A stretch of 64,000 nt of DNA, from the NCBI GenBank assembly GCA_009760855.2, contig WPIO01000014.1:955001-1019000 (forward strand), given 5' to 3'. Made by a program: the position numbers and the translations under genes. Shown in pieces: positions 51,790 to 62,400 of the stretch; the first letter of the stretch is position 1; each line of letters starts with the position of its first letter. The DNA comes from Cristatella mucedo. Taxonomy: Eukaryota; Bryozoa; Phylactolaemata; Cristatellidae. The notes under the pieces are model-generated. The model worked only from the letters and a program-made list of their open reading frames with translations. It was not told the DNA's origin and did no database searches.

Positions 51790-51950
51790 CCGCGACGGCG
51801 CACTAGGTAGGGCGGTTGCTTTTCCCGTCCTCGGTCCCGAGATCATGGGTTCGAATCCTGCGGTGGGCGATCCTTTATTGCGGCTGCAAGCAGTGGTGAC
51901 AGCCTTAAAGGCTCTTCTGTCGCTATACAAAAGAGACTGCTGAATCCGCT
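51790..51950 (+). mobile_element. SINE, family B, with perfect B box
   Basis: Carries the canonical B box GGTTCGAATCC at 51848-51858, then tgcggtgggcgatccttta, ttgcggctgcaagcagtggt, ttaaaggctcttctgtcgct, atacaaaagagac. This orients the family: the tRNA-like head is 5' and the cttctgtcgctatacaa end is 3'. Confidence 0.75.
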
Positions 51951-51999
51951 AGTATTATTATTACTATTATTATTACTAGCACAAGCGGCTCGAGAGAAG

Positions 52000-53370
52000 T
52001 TCGATTTGGTCGCCACGACAAGACGGATGTGCATTCAGGCGTGCGTCTGACGTCGAGAGGGGTTGACCTCACACAGCTGGGCAAGCAATTGGGTCGCCAG
52101 CCGTTGCTAAAGGAGTTGCTGAGAATCCTGGTTCATCAGCAAAAGCTCTCAGAGCTCTCTGACCTCACGAACAAGATCCGCCGCCCGCCGTGTAGTTCGT
52201 CAGTACCTGCTCGCTGCACTGCTGCTGTTGCAACCGTCCCATGCCCTAGAAATCCGTCCACTCTCATCACAATAGGTGAAGAAGACACCTCTTTCTGTCG
52301 CTTGAAACAGTGGGTAAAGAAGCTTTCACTTTCGCCGGCCCAGTGTGACGGCGGCGTAACTCCACAAAAAGCAATTTTTGCACATCGACCACACCTTCTC
52401 TATGATGCCGCACCTTCGGATAATTCTTTTTAAGCAGCACTCTGCTGCTACTTTTAAGTCTTCTCTCGACTGTCCCGGACTCAACCATGCTTCTCAATTG
52501 TTCTTCGTTGCGTGTGATAAAGCCTGCTGGCTACCGCATGCACGCCGAAAGCTGCTACGGCTCTAGGTGCGAAGTGCAAGTGACATGTTTGGTCTTCGAG
52601 GCATCAAGTCGAGTCACAAACGGAGGTACTTGCTGTACCATTGAGAGGCTACAAGCAGCAGATCGGTGAATGAGCACGAGAAGACCACGATTAGTGTCAT
52701 GTTTAATATACTTAGTGAAATAAGTGAGCAAATTGCATGCAACAGCACCGATTAGAAGCACGCAGAGCAGTGCGTGAGCACACAAGGTACATTCCATCAC
52801 AGCGAGTGCCCTGAGGAAGTATGCCAGTACCAAGGAGCGCCTATGCTGCTGCTGCAGATGCAGCCACTGCCGCACGACCCGAGAAGCTGCAGCAGCGCAT
52901 CTGCAGGGTCGCCTAGCGACAGTCGGGGCTTCCTGGTGTCACACAAGCACAGCTACCGGCACTCGCTCCAGAAGCAAGGATCTGCTCTTACATCAGGCAG
53001 CGCTTTGGCAGTCTAGACTAGCTGTGGCACTAATTGACAGAGCAGCACGTGTGTGAACACTTTAGACCAGATCCAACAGAGCGGTTCAGAGCCAGGTTCA
53101 TTTGTTTTCGACCAGCTCTTAATTCTCAAGCCGTTCTCCTGCCAACGGCGGAAGGTGCCAGGCAACTCCATGCCGAGCTTGCCTGAGCACATCATATGCA
53201 CGCGAGCAAACTCACTCGACGTCGTTGCCGCGAGGACGAGGCTGCCCTCCGAACGCTGGCAGTGAAGGGCTGAAGCCGGCCAATCCTTCTGTGTCGACCG
53301 CACTCTAGGAGGCGATTTCCGCCGACGAATGACACTACAGGCCGCGTCGAGGGCTGCAGAGCGTCCTTCC
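52000..53370. other. Intergenic region between the convergent genes
   Basis: No convincing exon. A fragment similar to family C repeats stands near 52525-52560 (ggctaccgcatgcacgccga, aagctgctacggct). The 3' UTR of the minus-strand gene probably lies in the right part. Confidence 0.45.
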
Positions 53371-53408
53371 TTAATTGTCGTCGTCGTCGACCGATACGCT
53401 GGACTCGG
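53371..53408 (-). CDS. Unknown gene, terminal exon with acidic C-terminus
   Basis: A good acceptor (gttttttgctgctacag) leads, in the frame required by the previous exon, to A-ESSVSVDDDDN and TAA. The joined tail KERRKAESSVSVDDDDN is basic then acidic. The intron between 53783 and 53408 contains a CAGCGGCAA-type repeat. A possible ATTAAA poly(A) signal lies on the minus strand near 52702. Confidence 0.5.
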
Positions 53409-56400
53409 CTGTAGCAGCAAAAAACCGCAGGAGCCTGCATCGCGCATGTCCAGAAGCCTCTTGATGACCGACCAACGCCAGCTGGCGACTTACCTGTACG
53501 GTTCTGCTCGGTCGTGCGCGAGCACCACGCGGCGGCACACATCAGCAAGGCAAACGCAGCGAGCGAGACAGCGCTAACAGCACCAGCGGCAACAGCAGTG
53601 GCAACAGCAGCGGCAACGGCAGCGGCAGCGGCAACAGCAGCGGCAACAGCAGCGGCAACAGCAGCGGCAACGGCAGCGGCACACAGAAGCGAGTAGCCGC
53701 AGCACAGAGGCTGGACGGAGATACTGAAAGAAGTCGGAGAAAGAAGAGGGCAGACTGGTGATGGCAGGGAGTGGCAGCACACCTTTTCGCCGTTCTTTGC
53801 GCTCTCTGAACCGCTTCATGAACTCGGGCTCCTGGACGGCTGCGCCAGCATCAACCTTGTCCTTGCTCGCTGCAAACACAGTCGGCTCACGAGTCGGCCA
53901 GCCGATCGTATCTGGCTAGCTGGGCAGCACTGCACTCACGCCGGAGGGTGGGTGCTGCGTTCACGGAGTTACCGAGGTTATTCGCAAGGTTAACCGGACA
54001 TCTCACGGAGTTACCGAGGTTATTCGCAAGGTTAACCGGACATCTCGGCTGGCCGTGCACATTTCCAGGGCAGACGTTGTGGCTATGGACACGGACGACT
54101 GGGAAAGTGTGCATGGATATTTGGAAAAGCAGACCCGACATCCTGCTGCCGGGCCATACGTATCATTCATTCTCTAGTCGACCCTTGATTGGCTTTGGCG
54201 CAACCGTTGACCCATCGAGTGTGCCTTAGTTTCGAGTAGTCCTTAGTTTCGTGCTGCCCTTACACTGTGCTTGCGCACTTGGTGTGCAGGCAGGCAGTCA
54301 CCCAGCTCCAACAGCTTGCATTTAATTATTTACTACTTGCAGTCTGATTGCCTTTAATGTATTGTCCGAAATGCTTACCAGGTGCAAACGTCAAACAAAC
54401 TTCCAATTGCCATTAGGGAAGCAAAGGTTTCTTGCTAAGCATTTTTGCCAGCGCGCAGACTTTGCGGTGGCAGCAAAGGCGAGCATAAACCGACACTGGA
54501 TGGATCATATTTTCTGGCTGCAACAACCCAGGCAACAACCCAAATGTCATCGGCCAAAAACGCCCACGACGATAAACTGTTCCATATTCGTTGCACACGG
54601 TCTCGCCCTTCGAGTGGAGCCGGCAAGTCACTTCGTTAGAGAACGTGCGCCTCTTTGCATGCCAAAAAAAGACGGCACAAGTGCACGAGGGTAAGAAAGC
54701 TTAATCTCACGCAGGGCCGATGCAAGATGGAGCCTCGGTTCTACTTCGTGGTAGTGCCGAGGCTCCATCCTGCTCAGCGTACGAGTCAATCACAGCAGCT
54801 GCTGGTGACTCAAGTCGTGGCTGCTCCGGACACTTTTGCACACGGCTGCTGTGAAATTTTGCCGATTGCATTAGTTAAAAAAAATTCAGAAAATGCTGAT
54901 CATATTGTCAATCAGATACTTTTTTAGGGTACCTTTCAAAAGACAACTTTAGCTAACAGGTTCAAAGTGTTGACGATTTCCACATAAAAGAAAGCCTCAA
55001 AAAGTTATTATGAAACCAAGTCTAACCCAGAAGTAAACCGTAAACATACATCTACAAAAATTAGCCATCTCTGCATCACATGCGACTTGCTCCCAACTTG
55101 CAGAACATCGAGGTACATGTTTGCAGCTCGTTGAGGTATACACTTGTGACTTAACAGCTCTACTTACAGTGTAGCTTAGTGCCTTGTAAATTCCGCAACT
55201 CAGCCAAAACCATGAATATCAATGTGAAATTTATAAAATCTAAGTTCTGCTCTAATAGTACACTACTAAAAAAGTTCAATTCTGATTTAGGCTGGATAGG
55301 TTTTGCTGTGCATTTCATCAAACGTCGTTGAAGTTTATATTCTGCAATCAAAGCATTGAACTTGGTACCGATTGACATCAGAAATCACATTCCCTGACAA
55401 CATTTAAAACGAAGCTAATCACCTACCTGTTCCTCCATAGCATTAGCAAAGTCCGTGCAAATTGTCTTTTATGTGCGTTTGTTTGCTGCAATTGTGTTAC
55501 TATCACTGCTAGTTGACATGCTTCCTTTCTATTCTATGTGAAGTGCCTGCAAATAGATTTAGTTCTCGCAGGGTGCTCTAATAATAATAATAATAATAAT
55601 GCACTTGAACGTATTATCGCGATCACTATTACTTGTATTATTAGTATTATAACTATTGCTGTGTAGATCACAGGGCACTGATCACTGTGGCTAGCGAAGG
55701 CAGCTCGGCGGGTCAGGACCTATCCAAGGAGCAGGTCTCACCACGTACGAATCACCACATGCAACTTTACGAAGCCGATCAAGAGGGTCCGACGTTCGAG
55801 AGCTTTTCGTAGGGCAGTCAAAGTCTAAGCAGCTTTCGGTGCACACACGCTAGCCAGCAGACATCTCGTGCAATAAAAAAAAAGTGCAAAACATAACTGA
55901 GTCAGGGGATACCTGAGAAAGGAAGTATCATATAGGCAGCAACGTATGACTACCGGAAAGGAAGCCAGGATCGTCGCCAGCATGGGAGAAGATATCCCAT
56001 TAAGGTGTCGTGGCATATGTTACCTCTCTGAAAGTCTCACAATCTTTGTGGATGGGCTTTGTCACTCATTTCGGAGCGTTTACTTATGTGTATTACTTGA
56101 ATCCTAGGCTGCTGTGCAATTCTCCGTCTCGGGGCAGCGGCATGTCCACGGCTGCTTCCATACTGCATAGGGTGCTACATGAAACTAGTTTCAAAGGTTC
56201 GTTGTTGGTGCAAAACTTAAGATATGCACTGATACAACCGGCTTGTGAAAAATCGCAACGTCATAACGCCCACCCACTAGAGCAACTGGCCAGCAGCCGG
56301 CAACCAGTCAATGCTTGCAATAACCGGCAGACGATGGTTTCGATGTTTGGTTTCCCAGTCATCAGTTTCAGTTAAGACTGCATGAATGAATTCATTCCAC

Positions 56401-59400
56401 AGTCTCCTATAATGGTCGAGGTTATTGAATATTGGCCACGTGTAGCTGCATTCAGCCGTGGGTGGTTAGAAACAGAATCAAGTGACTACGTGTCATCCAG
56501 CAATCGGTGGTGACCAGTGAACTAGGTAACGATCTGCATTCCAAATATCCTTTGCCGAGTGGCGACCGAAAGCAGATTTTTAACAACCCAAACATATGCA
56601 ATAGAGGAGCTGCATGTAAGCTAAGCCTGAATCCTTTCTGCTAGCAGCTACAGCACAAAGCACCGAGCAGCGGTCTTCGAGACAAAGCTGGCTTTTTGCA
56701 AAAGTTGATGAACAAGTACGGGTGTTGATGGGGATATTGTTAACCGACAGGCCTGTGATCTGCGGTTATCTTGAATCGAATCATCTTGTATACTGATTGA
56801 CATACACATACCAGCCAGTTGACTCTCGGACAGAGTCGATCGACCCAAACAATTGCAGTGATCATGTTAGTGTTATCGGGTTGCATCAGCTCGAAATCTA
56901 GGTGTCATATTCCAAAGCGACCTCTCGTTAGACGACCACATCAGCTCCACAGTCAAATCAGCCTATTTTCAGCTTCATAACATTGCTAAAATTAGGGCTT
57001 GTTTAGATAAGGATACCACGTCCAAGTTGGTCCATGCATTCGTGACATCTCGTCTCGACTTCTGCAACTCACTGCTTACAGGCCTACCAGCATGTGCGAT
57101 CAGGCGACTGCAGCTGGTGCAAAACTCTGCAGCTAGGCTTGTCTGTCGTGAGCGTCGCAGTTGCCACATTACTCCACTTCTCGCCGACCTGCACTGGCTA
57201 CCAGTCAAGCAACGGATTGACTTCAAGGTTTTGTCGCTCACTTTTAGGTCTCTTCATTCTATGGCTCCAGCCTACCTTTCAGATATACTACCCCATCAGG
57301 CAAAGCATCGTACCACTCGCTTTTCGGAATCCAACAGTCTAGAAATACCTCGTACAAACCTTAAATCCTTTGGAGACCGTGCATTTAGCTCGTATGCTCC
57401 CACAGCCTGGAACTCCCTCCCGACCTGCATCAGAACATCCCCTGACCTGACCACATTTAAAAGAAACTTAAAAACATTCCTATTTAGGACAGCATTTAGT
57501 GGGTCCTTGTGATTCGTCGTCGATGTGCTTATGCGTGCTGACACTGTTCATGCTGCCACTAACCACATTTGCATGCTGACCCAGTGCACGGCACCCCTAA
57601 CCATGTTATTCATTTTGTTTGTTTTTCAAGCATGATTTTACTTACTATTCTATTGCGTATCACTTTGCAGCAAATGTAAAGCGCCTAGAAAGAGATTAAG
57701 TTCTCTGAGGGCGCTTTATCAAGTGCAATATTATTATTATTATTATTATCGGGCAACCCCGAGTTCAAGAGCTTGAGAGCACAATTAATGCAACGGCAAA
57801 GTCACTACTGTTTTAAAGAAAAATATTACGAGTACACAGGAATCATACGACAGACAATCTGCGGCACTATTTTCTTCTAAAATGGGATTGACGTCCACTG
57901 CTCTGATTTAGCCCAGAGGTCAAGGTGCTTGCCTTTAATGATCGAGGTCAAGGTGAATGGATTTGATGACCGAGGTATCGGGCTCGAGCCCTATGGTATA
58001 TGTGAAGTTCTGGATCGAGATTGAGTTCTCTTAGGGTGCTATACAGATGAATTATATTATTATTATTACATTATCGCACATGGGCAAAAAATCCCCATAT
58101 TCAACGTCACTAAAACCGAGGACATGACAGCTCAAAGGCAAATGTTCACAGACAAAATGAAGACCGAGCAAATAGCAAAGGCAAACTCACCAGCGGAGCC
58201 ACTTCTATCTGATGCACCATTTAGAGCAATCTGAAAAATGAGCAAAACCCATGGATTGCATATTCCTCAACCGATGTAAAGGTTGGCATGTGAGAACAGC
58301 ATTGAGAATTCAAGCTTTTATGTTGGGAGATGTAGACAGCGCAACCAGAGCTCACTGTCTAGTAGGAATGTCCATACACAAAAATTGGCATCAAGATTTT
58401 GTCTCAAAAGTCAATGAAAGACCCTTCAATATGCATTTTAATGGGCCGGTCCAAGAGATCAGCACAATTGTCTTGAGAAAATGGGGCAATCAATTCCTAG
58501 CAGCACCAGTTATAGTATCAGCAGCAGAGTAAATGAGCTACCCAAGAGCATTCAGGCACATCCACATGAGGCTACGTCCAGCAGACTTAAGCATACGTTC
58601 AGCAGACTTCGGCCAACACCAGCAGTACCAAGCCAATAATAAAATAAACTACTAAGACATTTGCAGAGCACCCCAGACAACTAAATCTCTTTCTAGGCAC
58701 TTTAAATTTGCTGTAAATAATAATAATACATTTGATATAGCACCCTCAGAGAACTAAATCTCTTTCTAGGCATTTTACGTATGCTGCAAAGGAACCACGA
58801 TCAAATGGTTAGTGGTAGCATGCTCAATGACAACAAGCGTAACATGACTAGGGGTGCCGTGCACAGGGTCAGCATGCAAATATGGTTAGTGGCAGCATGC
58901 ACAGTGTCAGCACGCATTAGCACAGAAAGAATGTCAATAGTCATACTTATAACATGCACAGCATGAGTTGCTATTTTTTCTTCTTTTTAAAAGTTGTCAA
59001 GTCAGAGGACGTCTGTTGGGAGGGAGTTCCAGACTTTGGGAGCATATGAACTAAAGGCACGGTCTCAAAAGGATTTGAGGTGGGTTCGAGGCACAGCCGA
59101 ACGACTTGAGTCAGAAGAGCAGGTGGTACGATGCCTAGTCTGATTAGGAAGTAGTTTAAATAGGTAGGCTGGCGACAGAGAATGGAGGTACCTAAAAGCA
59201 AGTGATAAAAACTTGAAGTCAATGTGATGCTTGGGTGGGGCACCGGTGCAGGTCGGTGTAAAGCGATACAATGTGTCAACAGTGATGCTCACAACATACA
59301 AGTGTAGCTGATGAGTTTTGCACTCGCTGTAAGAGGCTGCTTGTATCGGCAGGTAAACCTGCGAGCAGTTACAGAGTCGAGACGGCATGTCACAAGGGCA

Positions 59401-62400
59401 CAAACCAAGTTTGTTGTAGCATTCCTGTCTAAGAAGGACCGAATTTTCACAATATTACGTAGCTGAAAGTAGGGAGACTTGAATGTGAACCCGATGCGGT
59501 CGGCTAGTAAGCGGAGTGTCACTTTGGAAGAGGACACCCAGATTTCGTGCAGATGCTACAGGTGATATGCTCGCCGAGCATATTTTGAGGGTAGGGTTTT
59601 CAATTTCCGAGTAACAAATGGTCTGCCCAAAACTAGTATATCGAACTAATCTCTTTAACGGCTTCCAGACATCCACATAGCATAAGAAATGGTTAAATTT
59701 GAAACTTGCTTCACGAGCTTGATAGATGCTTGTTTTAACGATTATAGTCCAGGGTTTTTTGAGCTCTGGTCCACGGGATATGGGCGAACTGTGGGTACTG
59801 GTGAATGCCAGAGCAGTGCAGGCTCAAAGGCATGTGCAAGCTGCATGTGCAAGCATGCCAGCTCAGCTCGCGACCGTCCGCCCTACGAGAGCCTCGGCAG
59901 CTGCACGTGTGCACGTGCCGTGCAGCTGCACGAATCTGCCCCGATGCCACCTCTGCCCCCTCCTCCTCCTCCTCCTCCTCCCCCGCTACAGTGGGGGAGA
60001 GGGGTAGCTTTAGCCTCGTCACGAGCACTGCGCAGCCCTGCTGACAGTCCTGCTAATGACTGGCGCACTTGACAGATAGAAATCGCTGGCTGCTGAGCAG
60101 TGCCGATGCTGACTGCCAGCGCCGATGGTCTGCACCAGCTGCACTCAGCCGTTGCTCGTGCCGATTCCGGCAAAGGAGCCGAACGGCATGCAGCTACGAT
60201 GCTTTGGCGCTGCTTGGCTCGTGTGGCAGACCGGCCACCGTTGTGTCATTGGCACTCGGCGATCTCGCGCACGCATTTCTTAGCTTGCCGAGAGCTAAAC
60301 TCTAGAGCTGGTTTGGCCCAGTGGTTAAGGTGCTCGCCCCGACCAAGATCTGGCCGAGGTCGTGGGCTCGAGCCCTGAGGCATATATGAAGCGCCGGAAT
60401 AGAGATTAAGTTCTCTTAGGATGATGTAAAAATGAATTACATTTATTTACATTATGAGTTTGCGAGCCCGTGTTCGAAAGCGTCACTCTGATTGCCGAAC
60501 TGTCGGCAACTATCGGAAAAAAATTCTTATTTCGATTGGATACATTTTGCTGTACACGTTCTGATTACGGGAAATAAAGCCCCAGAACGTTTGATAATGT
60601 ATACAGCAAAATGCAGCAAACCGAAATCCGAAATTTTTCTAGAGTCGATTACAATAAGCAGAGCTGAACTCGCATTTCAAATTTCACTGCGACAAGTGAA
60701 GTATTAGCCGAGTTATGGGTTTTACAAGGCATACAACTATACTGGAAATTAAGCCGTATACAGGTCACACGAATGCACTTCAACAAGCTTCCCACGTGTA
60801 TCTTGATCTACCAAGGTTCGACAAGTTGGAATATAAGTACCATGTGATGCAGAGATCGGTAAATTTGTTATTTGTTGATATTTTGCTTCCGGGTTAAACG
60901 TGGTTTGCATAACCATTTTTTCTTTTATGAGGAAGTCGTCAGAACTTCTGATCCCGGTTCTAATATATCTGTCTTTCGAAAAGTACCCTAAACAATATTC
61001 GATTACCGGACGAATAGTTTTTCTTGACATTACCCCTTAAGTATTTCAAGTTCTAACATTTCAATGCTTCATGTCAACTATGAGAGTGCACGCTGCAGAT
61101 ACATATGCAGATTAGCAGCCAAGTCTAATCTCCTGAATGAGGAATGAGATGAGGCCGCTTCTAATCCAAGTTTTCAGTCGACTCACGAAAGCACACAGCC
61201 TCGAGTGCTCCGGTAAAGGCAGAGCGGCTGCGCTGCAGGCCAAATACCTGCTGGGACCTGGAGACAGATGATTCCTCGCTACCAGAAGGCGTCGCCTGAA
61301 GCGTGCCAGCAATGACGCTTCGGTGACCCTGGTCCTGACGACTGTGCACAGGCCACCTTTGCCTAATCTTGACGTCAGCTCGCTCTTCTGCGGATGGAGG
61401 GGCGACGACTGCGGCGGCGGCAGTCGTCGCGAGGCGCTCGACGAGCGGCTGCGACACGCCTGCCGGGGACGCAGTGCTGATGACCAGATGCCCGTCTGGA
61501 AGAAGAGACCAGGTGCAAGGTGTCCGGCCGCATGCGACAGCGAGTACCCTTCGACAGCACGTACACGGCGACAGCGCGTACACTGCAAATGCCTTGCTGC
61601 TCCCACAGGAGTCACTGTGAGTCACTCACCAAAGTCCTTGGTGAGGCTGCCGCCGCCGCCGTGTAGCGGACTGCCCAGTGCTGCCCGCAACGGCGGCGGC
61701 TTGTTCTCGTCGTTCCGCTGTCCCGCGGGTGCTACTACTGTCAGCTCCTTAGACGACCGCCTCTGGGCTATCACGGCAGGAATGCTTTTGCTGCCAACAG
61801 CCAGGTCGGGAGCGATAGAAGGGCCGGCACGCGATGACGTCACGGTCGGACCAGCGGTGGTGGCGCTGTTGTGTGACCCGCCAGCAGTCGGGAGGGTGGG
61901 ACTCGGGCGCTCCAGCGCAGCGACCCGGCCGCGTAGCACCGGCATTGCCGCTGCGCTGCCTCCTGCTCCTGCTGCGACCGCCGCCCTGACACTTTCGCTG
62001 CCGACGGGTGCTGCTAGGGTGCTGCGGGGCGCCACTTCTGCAACGATCGTCGTTCCGAGTCAATTCGCTCGTCCATTCACCACGCACGCGAAGCACGTGC
62101 AAGCCACAGTTCCGCAGCGCGCCGCGGAGTCGCAAAGCGCAAGCCCGGCATACAGCACTGCGTCGGGGAGATCAATCGAACTGCAGCAGCAAAACAGCTG
62201 GCATCAAAATGCCGGCGGGCGGCCCAACTAGGCGAAGCAAAGTTAAGAACCCGCGCGCAGGACAAAAGCAAAAGCATCTCAAGCAGCTGGCACGGCAGCG
62301 GCGGCAAGAAGAGAACGACGACGGACGCTCACGCTGCTCACCGGGCTCGCCGCCAATCAGACTGCCGCGCTTCTCTCTGTCGGCCGCCATGCGCACCCAG

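Noticed and set aside
51790-51870. tRNA gene, because of a perfect B box
   Set aside because: No complete cloverleaf; the sequence continues into a repeated SINE body found many times in the window.
53494-53573. Possible exon of the minus-strand gene ending at a strong donor (ACAG followed by gtaagt)
   Set aside because: In the phase delivered by the preceding exon it meets a TGA; skipping it joins 53783 to 53408 in frame. It may still be a minor alternative exon.
61323-62231. 302-codon plus-strand open frame
   Set aside because: Antisense to the phase-consistent minus-strand exons 62037-61630 and 61495-61187; GC-rich biased DNA leaves both strands open.
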